Part shown: piece by piece, positions 1 through 10,473 of the stretch
Numbering within the stretch: position 1 is the stretch's first letter
Layout of the letters: each line of letters starts with the position of its first letter
Origin: Artemisia argyi
Lineage: Eukaryota; Streptophyta; Magnoliopsida; Asterales; Asteraceae
DNA: 64,000 bases
Assembly (NCBI GenBank): GCA_030686995.1
Contig: CM060680.1
Coordinates: 195,659,322 to 195,723,321, forward strand
Reading direction: 5' to 3'
Translations under genes and position numbers: made by a program
Notes under the pieces: model-generated
Databases searched by the model: none
What the model was told of the DNA's origin: nothing
The model's input: only the letters and a program-made list of their open reading frames with translations

Positions 1-124
1 AGGCAGAAAAACTGCTTTTAAAAAAAAGCAAATTTCTCAAATGCCTCGGTCGCCAAATGTATATATCTTTTCTAAACATAAAAAACACCCCTCCCCAAAA
101 TAAATCAGGATACTTGTACTTTGG

Positions 125-215
125 GCGACTTTTTGTGCAAGGTATTTTTTCAGTTCTCATTTTTTAGCGACCTTTTTTGCAAGGTATTTTTTCAGTTCTC
201 ATTTTTTTAGCGACC
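125..215. repeat. Short tandem repeat, period about 43 bp
   Basis: The motif GCGACyTTTTTTGCAAGG followed by a T-run and CAGTTCTCAT occurs at 125 and 167, and a third partial unit starts at 210. No coding potential is seen. It lies at the edge of the CCA/TGG foldback. Confidence 0.7.
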
Positions 216-266
216 TATGTATATGTATTTTTTGTGTAGCTACATTTTTGGTCCTCGTGGTTTCTA

Positions 267-942
267 GGTATTTCATATTTGGTCCATCACCACCACTACC
301 ACCACCCACCATCCTACGACCACCCACCATCCCACGACCACCCATCACCGCCACCGCCAATCACCAACACCACCACAACCACCAGTACCACCATCGCTCC
401 CACTACTCACCACCGCCATCCACCACCCACAACCACCACCATCGCCACCCACCACCACCCACTTCTATCACCACCCACCGCCACCACCCACCACCACCGC
501 CACCACCCACCACCACCGCCGTCACCCCGCCAACGCCACCACCCACCCTCGCTACCCACCACTACTACCGCCATCTACCACTACCACCTAACTACTACCC
601 ACTAACTATACCACCACCCATCACCACAACCACGTGATTGATGGTGGCAGTGGACGGTGGTGGTGATTGGTGGTGGCGGTGGCGGTGGTGGTAGTTGGGT
701 AGTTTTAGGATGGTGGGTGATGGTGGTAAGTGGCTGCGTGGCGTCGTTCGGTGGCGATGGTGGTGGTGATGACTGGTGGTGGCGGGTGGTGGAGTGGTGG
801 GTGCTTGGTAGCGGTGGTGGGTAGTGGGTGGTGGTGGTGAGTGACGGTGGTGGTGGCGGTGGCGGTAATGGGTGGTAGTGGTGGTGAGTGGTGGTGGTGG
901 GTGGCAGTGGTGAGTGGTGGTTGTGGACCAAATGTGAAATAC
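267..942. repeat. Large CCA/TGG-rich inverted repeat (foldback)
   Basis: The left arm (about 285-635) is a degenerate CCACCA-type low-complexity tract. The right arm (about 640-920) is its degenerate reverse complement (GGTGGT). Unique-looking ends also match in inverse: GGTATTTCATATTTGGTCC near 267 and GGACCAAATGTGAAATACC at 924-942. The apparent proline/threonine/histidine-rich reading frames on both strands come from the repeat and are not genes. A transcript across it could fold into a long imperfect hairpin. It may be a foldback transposon with microsatellite-expanded arms; no TSD was confirmed. Confidence 0.65.
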
Positions 943-1101
943 CCAGCAATAAGTATTGAAAAAATAACTTAAAAAGAAAGTCACCCAAATTACAAGTATA
1001 GACAATTGTCAAAATTTTAAATGAGCACTAGTCCAGTCGCTCAAATTGTCCTGGTCTATTTTGAAAACAATTTTTTTTTTTTTTTTTAATAAAAAAAGTA
1101 T

Positions 1102-1231
1102 GGGAGGTGACTTGTACACCATTTTTTTTATCCATCTATCACTAAATCATGCATAGCAGTGTTGTACTGTGTACATCACTGATGTAATTTAGTGGTGTAT
1201 ATAAAAAAAATGATGTACAAATCATCTCCGG
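1102..1231. mobile_element. Small MITE, hAT-like
   Basis: About 130 bp with imperfect inverted ends (GGGAGGTGACTTGTACACC and the reverse complement of GTACAAATCATCTCCGG). It is flanked by AAAGTAT at 1095-1101 and 1232-1238. A 7-8 bp duplication suggests hAT, but the family is inferred. Confidence 0.5.
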
Positions 1232-1899
1232 AAAGTATACGCTTTATGCGAGAATTTGTTGTTTTAAAAAAACAAATGAAACGTCAAACTTGTACAGATG
1301 CTCCAACATAATTATAACCGTTTCATGTGAACTTAAATATCAGTAAAAGACAAAATAAATAGATAAATTTTGGGACCAGCGTTTCAGTTCCTCCAGCGGA
1401 AATTACTAAGTACACGTAGTACCTAATTAACAGGAGCTGATTCTTGCACCATACTCATACTGAGTGCATTATAATGTTTTACAAAATTGTGTGTTTATAA
1501 AAAAAATTGATGCGCAAATTAATACCCTAATTAATATATTGGATAATTATATATTTATTATTGATATAAAGGCCAAATAAATCAAGCATGCATGTAGAAT
1601 AGAAAACAGAAATGTCGTGCTCTTTGAAGTCTTTTTTAATTTTATTTAATTTTATTTTTTTACTTTTCATTTTTTATTTGGCATAGAACTTAATTAAGCT
1701 ATAATTAATAAACATGCATAAGCTTAACTGACTGCAAAGTAAATAGTCCCTTCATATTTGTTTTCTAATTGTTAACCACTATTTTAGATTTTGAAATATG
1801 TTTTGATATATATTAACTTTTGCTAGAAATTATATTGTTCTTGTTTTTTTGGAATGAATATTATATTGTTACCACTTTAAAGATAACTCAAAAGCAACA
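1232..1899. other. AT-rich intergenic DNA, nothing recognised
   Basis: No reading frame, RNA gene or bounded repeat could be supported here. Confidence 0.5.
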
Positions 1900-2100
1900 A
1901 ACAACGTTTATAAAGATATGAGTCGGTTACCTTTTATCTTCATTGTAGTTAACTCTTTTACTAAAGAAACGATATTATACTAACCACTTAGCTTATGAGG
2001 TTAACAACGTTTATAAAGATATGAGTCGGTTACCTTTTATCTTCATTGTAGTTAACTCTTTTACTAAAGAAACGATATTATACTAACCACTTAGCTTATG
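1900..2100. repeat. Tandem duplication, 98-bp copies at 103-bp spacing
   Basis: Positions 1900-1997 and 2003-2100 appear identical, beginning AACAACGTTTATAAAG and ending CTTAGCTTATG. They are separated by a 5-bp linker. The lack of divergence implies a recent duplication. No coding content. Confidence 0.9.
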
Positions 2101-2970
2101 GTGTTAACATGACATGTTTAAAAGTATTTTGATTTATACTATTTATTACTTTAATCTTATGATTTGCTTTAAATGACTATATGATTATGTATGGCACACA
2201 AGATTGTTGAGAGGTTATGTTTATTTTTTAAAAAAATAAGCTACTTAAAAAATAATCTTTGTTTAACAGAAATAACTTATAAGATATTATAAAAAAAATA
2301 ATCTTTTATAATCTCTTAAAACCAAATGTTACTTCATGTAGCTTATAAAAATAATCTCTTTTATAATCTTCAGCACCAGCACCATCTCCAGTTTCAGCTT
2401 ATAAAAATAATATTCCATAATTTCTTAAAAGCAAATGCTTTTCACTAATTTTGTACAAATCACTTTTGTTAATTACTCTATCCGTCTCAAAATTATAGTC
2501 TATATTTCTTTTTAAGGATATTTTAAAATAATTGTCCACTTTTCATTTTAAGTAAATTAAATAATTTAGTGAAATATTCTATTTGATTGGTTGAGATTTA
2601 TATTAGTCACACTTTTATTAAATTTTGGAATTTGTGTCTCCGAAAAAGTACTTCCTTCCTCTCAAAATAATTGTTAAAAAAAACATAGTTTGAAAAAAAT
2701 ATCATTATTACAGCTTTATCTTTTTTATTTTTTGTACAATGACAATATGTTTTACCCTTAATTAATTAATTTATAAATTTTAAATTTTGTAATAATAACC
2801 TCAAGTGAGGGTTATATGATAAAGTTAATCTAAATTCCTTATTTAATTTTGAAAATAAACAATTAATTTAAGACAACGCAAAACTAAAATATGGACAATA
2901 AATTTGTAACAAAGTGGAATAGTAAATAAATGAAGATGATGATATTAGCAAAATAAGCATGCATTTTAGC
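2101..2970. other. AT-rich DNA with decayed Stowaway-type ends
   Basis: CTATCCGTCTCAAAATTATAG near 2478 and TTCCTCTCAAAATAATTG near 2657 resemble Stowaway/Tc1-mariner MITE ends. No complete pair of ends with a TA duplication could be fixed. No gene seen. Confidence 0.4.
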
Positions 2971-5161
2971 CAATGTTTAGAACGTGGGTAGACCGGTTGG
3001 TTCAATCGGTTGAACCAGGACCGGGTTGGATGTGATCGAGTTTTTGCTTGTTTGAGAACCGGATTGAACCGTTGGTTTTTGTTGACCTAGGTTGACCCGA
3101 TTTGATAAACACGACTAGGTCATGACTTTTTATAAAAGAAATCTAACAAAACCTTTTTAAGATTAATTGACGATGACTAGTGTTAGTTAAAATTTTGTAA
3201 ACAATAAATTAGAGCTATAAACTATTTTAAAAACATGAATTAATATAGTTTGAGAAATGATAGGCATGCCTAAAAACATGACTAAAACTATGCGGCAAGA
3301 CTTTATTGGTTTGTAAAGAAGTGTGTCCGGCTGCTACAACCAATAAACTCTTTCAACACCCTTTTAGCCATATCATTAGACATGTTTTTAGACATGCCTA
3401 TCATTACTCATATAGTTTTAATATAGACTGATATTACTTAGAATTATAACTTGATTGTTGTTGGAAATCTTTGCTATATCTATACTATTTATAAAGGATG
3501 TATCCCAATTCTTGAAAGTGAAAACTTAATTTTGTGCTATACCAATTATGCCCTTCAACACTTTCAAAACTTTCCAAAAAAAATAAACACGTTTACATCA
3601 CATACATTGTTAATACTTTCCATTATGCCGCTAAACACTTTCCAAAAGAAAAAAAAAAATTACATCACATAAATTGTTAATACTTTCCAAGATTGTCTGA
3701 TTAAAACTGGTTTTACCTATATTTACATACACGGCTACATATATTTACATGCATATTCATGCTTTATCATTTGTGAAAATAAACACTTTCCAAAACATTA
3801 TCCTATTCTCTACTATTTAAACAACATAAACTTTCAATTTTAATGAAAAAATGTTGATGTTGATGATCATCTTGAGGTTAGTACATCGTAATCTCTTATT
3901 TATCTTCATAAATTTGTTATTTTATTGATTTTTTCATGGATTTTTGAAATTTTTGAAAACTTAAAAGCTATTATAGGAAACATAGATAACACATGAATTT
4001 TAATAAGTGACTTGAAACTGAAACACAGTTTGATAGTAATTTTAATTGTAATCTAGACAAATTTTAGTAATATAGGAAACACACCAAGTTGCAAGAGTTG
4101 TCTTTGAAAATACTTGAAACTTAGGAAACATATGCTTCACAACCGTTATCGTTCACTCTGTTTAAGAACCACAGTTATATACGAATTGTGAAACTGCCAA
4201 TCGTATATATATGATATGTGAAAAGAAAATAAGATTTTTTATATTTAATACTTTTCAATATATTATCATATTCTCAACTATATAAACATCATTTGTAATG
4301 CTTGCTTTGAAGAAACACATGCTTCACAACCGTTATCGTTCACTCTCTGTGAGTTACCATCTCGTTGACGGATCCGAGGGTTCAACACACCACTTGATCA
4401 GGTTAGACGTTCAACCACACACAAATGAGAACTTGCACAAGAGGTCAGGTTTCAGTCATGTGTCCCAGCCAGTGAATTTCAAGAAAGATTTAACATTGTC
4501 AATTACATTCATTTCATGCTACGTACTTAGCTCAAAAGTAATTAATGCAAATTGTAGAAAATAAATCTTTGATTATTTATAACCTGTTTAGTATTATTGT
4601 TCTTGAATCAAGAATCATGTGTATGTATGTACCGAAGAGGCACATTCAAAATAATTAGTTGTTGTATATGAGTATGAATGTATGATCATTTGCCTTTATA
4701 GACGAATGCAAAATTGTACATTCTAGCATGCTTGTTTTAATGTTCTTTTTTTCACTTTAATGTGTACAAATAGTTCTTGTGTTGCATATAATATACATAT
4801 TTAATCACATAATCAACATGCAAAGTCTATTAAAAGTGAAAATATTGAACCGAATAAAACATATGCCAAGTGTTGTTTACAAAGTTTATGGAAAAAGCAA
4901 ATAGATATTTCCATGGAAAAAAGCAAACATATTCCAAATGTATTCTTAAACAAAGCTTATCATTAGAGTCTTAATTTTTTCTTCGGTTTAATCCAGTGTA
5001 AAATAAAGTCGGATAAATCTTGGGATCATGCAACACTACATATTAAATATAGAAAAAAATTACACATAAATACAGAACCGGTTCGACCCATCGATTTAAC
5101 CAATAACCGAATGAACTGGCGACTAAACAGGGTCGATAAAAAGACCGGGTTTAAAATATTG
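2971..5161. mobile_element. Non-autonomous hAT-like element with CCGG-rich ends
   Basis: The 2.19-kb element is bounded by a perfect 8-bp TSD, ATTTTAGC at 2963-2970 and 5162-5169. Its ends (CAATGTTTAGAAC... and ...TTTAAAATATTG) lead into subterminal DNA rich in CCGGTT/AACCGG words. This is the same design as the element at 9815-10187. An 8-bp TSD is typical of the hAT superfamily. No transposase is present. The interior holds a nested MITE (3252-3409), a Helitron-like TCTATACTATTTATAAAGG at about 3478 that I could not bound, and a repeated 30-bp segment (about 4128 and 4316). An 88-codon reading frame at 4298-4564 has no recognisable family and spans one of those repeats. Confidence 0.7.
3252..3409. 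mobile_element. 158-bp MITE with 9-bp TSD (MULE-type)
   Basis: Inverted ends of about 28 bp read GAGwAATGATAGGCATGyC and on to AAACATG. A perfect 9-bp TSD, ATATAGTTT, lies at 3243-3251 and 3410-3418. TSD length points to a Mutator-like family. It is nested inside the larger hAT-like element. Confidence 0.85.
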
Positions 5162-5169
5162 ATTTTAGC

Positions 5170-6064
5170 CTTTATTCTTCTTATTTTCTCTACCATCCTG
5201 CTTTATAATATTAAAGACGTGGCAAGAAATAAAGGAACTTTAGAGGGACCGAAAGAAGCAAAAGTAACAAGTTATGCAAGTTAATTAAGTTATTACGGTG
5301 TTTTAAACTTAGAATCAATGGCAAGTTTGAACATGGCTTTACACGATGCAAAGCAACTCCCATTACATTTTCCTTACACGCTAACTCAATCAATCATTTG
5401 TAACTTTTCACATCAATACCCAATTCTATAAGACATGTTCGAGATAATGCATCAAGATATTATTCGGCTATTTAACTCATTTCATTAAACTTTGCAATAT
5501 ATTGAAATTACTTTGTTACTTGCATACTTCTGATTTTGTTAAAATAAATTTGACGAAAAACGTGTTGGATAACGAAACGGTAATTACAAAATTAGACTCA
5601 TTTTTTTATACTTTTTTGGTATATATTATGTAAGGTAAAAGACCAAAGGGGGATCAACTATCTAGCTGACCCAACCAACGGAAAAAATATAAAGTTGATA
5701 TTAACCATCTTTTTAGATATACTCATTTCCAAAAAGCATTTAGGAAAAAAAAGTGAAAAGAATATGTACGTTTTGCTTGTTGATGCTGAAAAGTGAGTTA
5801 ACTAGAAAAGAAACGTTTTTACGCGTTCTCTCGACAACGATGTGACATTGTTATTGAGAATGGCTTCACATTTAATCTTCAAAACGATATAATCTTTATA
5901 ACCACTTTACGGTCTTCACACGTACTAGACATCTAAGGGAATGTCGGTAATTGTGATTTAAGATGAAATGACAACACCATCCTTCATCTTTTCTATTGAT
6001 GAGAAGGTATTACTCGATCGTGTCAGTGCCGTCTGGACTACGGAGACCCTGTGCAAAATTTAGT
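5170..6064. other. Intergenic DNA, nothing recognised
   Basis: AT-rich single-copy-looking sequence. The 60-codon minus-strand frame at 5211-5393 shows no domain, and no promoter or conserved context supports it. Confidence 0.4.
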
Positions 6065-6067
6065 TTA

Positions 6068-6481
6068 CACTACAACAAAATAGTAATATACTCACACTTA
6101 TTAGAGCATGTAGCTATATTTTAAAGTGTGTTCACACTGGTATATGTGTGAATCAATTGGATGTAGCAAATATTTCACACTTTTATGTGTGAAGTGTTAT
6201 GAAGATTTTCACACTTTTAAGTGTGAGGGTTTTAAAATAATTCTACAAACTTTTAAGCGTGATGATTTTGATTTTGAAATAATTCTTCACACTTTTAAGT
6301 GTGATGATTTGATTTTGAAATAATTCTTTATACTTTTAAGTGTGAGATTGAAATTCTTCACACTTTCTAAGTGTGAGGATTTTGAAACAATTATTCACAC
6401 TGTGAATGTCTATAGAAAAAAGCTCACACTTTATAAAGTGTGAAGAAAAAAGTGTATAGAAATGACAAATTTGTTGTAGTG
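6068..6481. mobile_element. CACTA-type MITE with palindromic subterminal repeats
   Basis: Starts CACTACAACAAAAT, ends ATTTGTTGTAGTG, and is flanked by a 3-bp TSD TTA (6065-6067 and 6482-6484), all diagnostic of CACTA/EnSpm elements. The 414-bp interior is built mostly from short palindromic CACACTT-TTAAGTGTG units (for example near 6175, 6210, 6288, 6330, 6358 and 6424). Such subterminal motifs are the usual transposase-binding sites in this superfamily. No coding capacity. Confidence 0.9.
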
Positions 6482-6484
6482 TTA

Positions 6485-8294
6485 ATAACAAAATTGGGGC
6501 ATAAAATAGAAAATATATAATTTTTTATAGAGATAAAATGAGAAATAATCGTTTTCAAAGTGCTTCAGTTAGTTTTTTTAATGCAACTTCTTAAATCAAA
6601 TACTTGTAATCACTTTTATAGAATATATATATATATATATTATATAAAAAAATTGAGGACCCGGTAATTTGAAGGCCCTGTGCAACAATACACGTCGCAC
6701 ACTTTCATATACGACTTTGGATCACGTTGCAGGTTTATTTGCCTTTGATAAGAATATAATCTAATTATGCGGGCTACGAAAGATGTTTGAAAAAATGTTT
6801 TTGCCTTCAATTTCTATGCTATAAAAGTAGGATTTTAATATGACATGACACCCTAATCCTAGGTAGAACCCTCCATAATAAAATACGAGCATGGTACCCG
6901 CTCAAATCAGCGGTTTCGAAGGCGAATATTGTTTAACAATTTTATTATAGTTACACGTCGCCGAATGTTGTTTAACGAATGTTGCTCAGAGGCGAATTGA
7001 ATTAAATTTGAGTTTTTCTTTTTAAATGAGTAAGATTAAAATGCTATAAGAAAAATATGTGCTTAATGTTGCTTATTAAAATAACCAATAGAGAAAAAAC
7101 AAAATCAAATAAATAACAAATTTGTAAGGCTTATGTAAAAAATCATAAAAGTTGTACATGTATTATATCTATTTGATTGTGCAATAAATGTTGTTTATGT
7201 ATATGTATTTAGTTGTACAATAAATGAACAAAAGTTCATTATAGTCTAGTGGTTGGGATAGTCTCTAATTCACGTAAGAGACCTAGATTCAAATCTTACC
7301 ACTACATGTTTTTTAAATCTTATACAGTTCCACAATTAGTAAGTGTTGAATCTGAAAATTTTAAGCCTTCTATAAATATAATGTCCTGAATACTTTATAT
7401 AGTATAGATAAATTTAAAACAAATTTGTTCCTTAAATATAGTTTCACAATTATTATATGATTTAACTAATCTCAACCGTATGATAACCGATTAAATTCTA
7501 AACACACACAAAATCTTTATTCTTCGTTCTCAAATCTAAATTAAAAAATAAAAAATAAAAAAAAAAGGTGAAAAATTATTGGTTCAAGAATTTTTGATAT
7601 TATAATTAATGTTGAACTTTTTGTCACACAATATTTGTGCCCCATATGAAGAAATAAAATAGTTGATCTTGATACACATGTCCGCCAACTGAGGTGTGTA
7701 CATGCATTGCCAAATAGTTTCGCGGGACATGCAAACTTTTTGATGACGACGTAAAATTTTAATTGTTCTATTGTTTAGACGTACAAGGTTCGAATAAATG
7801 GTGTTTTGATGCAGTCCTCTGTTTTTCATGAGACTGATGTCTTGCTTTGTGTGTTGGTTGACAAGCCCCAGTTCGTGTGAAAATTCATGTCAAGTGGCTG
7901 ATGGCACATGTAATTGACGTGTGGTCGAATCCAAAACTTTATTTTCGATCGTGATGGTTTTTGGTTGTTGCAGTAGGCCTTAGCAGGTTTTTTGGCCTTC
8001 ATGTATAAGGATTTCTTTGGTTGTGTTGTTGTGCCCTTTGAGACCTCTAAATGCTATATCTGCCTTTTCAAAAAAAAATAATAATAAAAAAAAAAATAAA
8101 TAAATAAAGTTTCACTGTGATGGCTGTGGTATATTTTGTATATTCATATTACGCAAAATATCGTATTTGTAACTGGTGTTTGCCTTTATGCATTTGTGCT
8201 AATAAGTGTCAGTTTGATCGAATATATATGTTAGTCTCCTTATTTAGTGGACAAATAGAAAAAACTAAGTAGGTTATTACGTGGTTCATTTTCG

Positions 8295-8335
<41 letters not shown>

Positions 8336-8387
8336 TTGTTGTTGTTTATTTCTTTGATCACTACTGCTGGTTTAGCTTCTTACGGAG
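6485..8387. other. Intergenic DNA with SINE and a possible retrosequence 3' end
   Basis: Apart from the SINE at about 7232-7320 no gene is recognised. Around 7800-8107 a plus-strand segment ends in an A-rich tail (8068-8107), as LINE or retrocopy 3' ends do, but its 5' limit and TSD were not found. A pure T tract of about 40 bp lies at 8299-8334. A short TA repeat lies at 6626-6642. Confidence 0.4.
7232..7320 (+). mobile_element. tRNA-derived SINE fragment
   Basis: An A-box-like TAGTCTAGTGGTTGGGAT (about 7242) is followed about 40 bp later by a B-box-like CTAGATTCAAATCTTACC (about 7283). The spacing and order match the internal RNA polymerase III promoter of tRNA-related SINEs. It is not a tRNA gene, because no acceptor-stem pairing or anticodon arm could be formed. 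5' and 3' limits are approximate. Confidence 0.55.
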
Positions 8388-8477
8388 GTGATATGCATAT
8401 GCACGTCACAATAGGTGATGTGCATTACATTTGTAATTTTGTGTTGCGCACATCATTTATTGTGGTGTACATATCAC
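8388..8477. repeat. 90-bp imperfect palindrome
   Basis: GTGATATGCATATGCACGTC at the left pairs imperfectly with ...GTGGTGTACATATCAC at the right, with a loop around 8428-8440. As RNA it would fold into a stem of about 38 bp with mismatches. It may be a tiny MITE or a foldback RNA source. Confidence 0.6.
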
Positions 8478-8664
8478 TTCCCTTCAACTTAAGTATCATG
8501 GTTCGGGTTATCAAGAGATAATTCATGGCGATAAATACTGATGAGACACTCGTTAATATCTAATCACGTATGTTTGATTTCCAATAAGTGGCTTTATTTG
8601 ATTATAAATGTGCGATTCATTGTTAATTTTTGTTTTAGGGTTATTTACACCTCACATGTAAGCA

Positions 8665-9120
8665 ATGTTATAAATGGCGTGAGGCGTGGCGTGGCGGCAA
8701 GGCCACGCCTCAAGCCTTACGCGCTATGGCGAAGCCATTACGTTTTTTGCGGCGTGACTAAGGCGGCGAAAAAATATTTATATATTTATCATTTATGTTA
8801 TAATATCATATTTTATATGCATATCGAGTTTACAAAAGGTGAGTTTACAAAAGGTGAGCTTACAAAAAGCGATATGCATAAGAAATAAAGTGAAAATTTG
8901 AACTATGTTTAGAAATTACTAGGCCGAAAATTTAAGCCCACATCATCCCCTTCTAAAAATGGCGCCACGCCATACGATAAGGCGCGCCTTGGCACGCCTT
9001 TTCGCGCCTTATTCCACGCCTTTTTACACGACGCCTAAACTTCACACCTTGATCCATTTCGTGGCGCCGAGGCCACGCCTCGCGCCTTGACGACGCCTTG
9101 ACGCGCCTTTTAGAACACTA
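8665..9120. mobile_element. Non-autonomous MULE-type element with GGCGTGGCG-rich ends
   Basis: Ends ATGTTATAAATGGCGTG and (reverse complement) AGTGTTCTAAAAGGCGCG are followed by arrays of GGCGTGGCG/CGCCACGCC words. The flanks ATGTAAGCA (8656-8664) and ATGCAAGTA (9121-9129) match at 7 of 9 positions, so they look like an aged 9-bp TSD. A second family member lies at 19496-21390 with a perfect TSD. No coding capacity is credible; the 115-codon frame through the left end is repeat-derived. Confidence 0.7.
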
Positions 9121-9129
9121 ATGCAAGTA

Positions 9130-9436
9130 ATATACAAGGTAAGTGCTTCTTAAAAGTTTTTTACCAATCAATTGTTTTCACAAAACTTATCTACTAATGT
9201 ATAATTTGTTCAAAAATATTGACTATAATGTGGTATTACTTTTCAATTAAATAATAAAACTTACTTTATACCTGACACCATATATAAAAATAAGAAGAAA
9301 CTAAAAATTACAGTAATCAGATTGGATTATAAAACTGAGCTAACACTTGTTAAACATATGAAAAATCTCTAATAGCTAGTTGAACCTAAACTATAAAACA
9401 TATTTTAGTATCTTCATCGAAGACAAAAGAAAAATT

Positions 9437-9478
<42 letters not shown>

Positions 9479-9806
9479 TTTTTTATAGAAAAAAAACCTT
9501 CGACTTAGGCTTCCTCTCGTGAGTGACTCCACGCTGCATTCATCTCTACAATACAATTTTATATTCTGTGTATCAAATCATTCAATTATTATTATTATTA
9601 TTTTTTTTTAACGAACATTCACTTAGATGACTAATAGCATATCTATAATTTATTAATTTCTAGAAATTGTGTTAGTGCATAGAATAAATTAAGTAGTAGT
9701 TAAAAGGCAATAATCAATATTATAAAACAAACCATACACTATACACAAACAAAATAAAAGGGAAAAAAATCGCTCTTTTCACTGCGCGTTATTTTTTTTA
9801 CTATCA
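9130..9806. other. AT-rich DNA with long T tract
   Basis: No gene is recognised. A nearly pure T tract of about 45 bp lies at 9440-9484. Confidence 0.45.
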
Positions 9807-9814
9807 CTAAGAAT

Positions 9815-9995
9815 CAATGTTTTGAAACCCGGGTCGACCCGGCCGGTCGAACCGGTCGGACCGGAACCCGGTCAAAAAACGGGTTGTTTTGACCCGGGCT
9901 TCTAAAACCGGGTCAACCGGTGTGACCCTCCGGGTTTTGAGTGACCCGGGTTGACCCGGGTTTTGAAACCCGGCCGGGTTTGGATTTTCTCTATT

Positions 9996-10026
<31 letters not shown>

Positions 10027-10187
10027 TGACTCTTTTTTATTTATTTGTCATTATTAAGGTGCTATTTTTGTATGATATGACTTTCTTATGGTGTTTATTC
10101 ACTCATATTTGTGCGTAAAATCGATTTTTGACCCAGTGACCCGGTAACTCGGCCGGGTCGATCCCAAATCCGAGTTTCAAAACATTG
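9815..10187. mobile_element. hAT-like MITE with CCGGGTCGACCCGG-rich ends
   Basis: Ends CAATGTTTTGAAACCCGGG and GAGTTTCAAAACATTG are flanked by a perfect 8-bp TSD, CTAAGAAT, at 9807-9814 and 10188-10195. Subterminal DNA is packed with CCGGGT/ACCCGG palindromes. Ends and TSD length match the larger element at 2971-5161. No coding capacity. Confidence 0.88.
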
Positions 10188-10473
10188 CTAAGAATACATG
10201 CATTATCGTATTACATGCATGTTTGACTGAATGCCAGATGAGATCATGAATTCACAACTTTGAATCGGTATAGATTTCCGATATTTGTTTACAGTTAATA
10301 TGTTAATACTTTCAATGATATAACTATAATAACATTTGATAAATGTTTTTTAGTTGCTGTTTATATATGATAAGATAATGTGTGTTTTTTTTAGTTTTGT
10401 GTATATAGGTAAATTAATACTATACGGATGATTGTATTATCCATTGGGTTCTCATGAACCCGAAAAACCTTTA

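Noticed and set aside
248..1012. Long Pro/Thr/His-rich frames on both strands
   Set aside because: They are all translations of the CCA/TGG repeat; no start context, domain or frame preference.
4298..4564. 88-codon frame starting MLALKKHMLHNRYRS
   Set aside because: No recognised family, and it includes a 30-bp repeat of upstream non-coding DNA inside a transposon. Kept only as a note in the hAT entry.
6170..6440. CRISPR-like array of short repeats
   Set aside because: The repeats are palindromic CACTA subterminal motifs with irregular spacing in a plant genome.
7240..7310. Possible tRNA genes at the A/B-box pairs (also 22505-22632, 30700-30790, 43140-43200)
   Set aside because: The boxes are present but cloverleaf stems and anticodon loops cannot be formed; SINE heads explain them.
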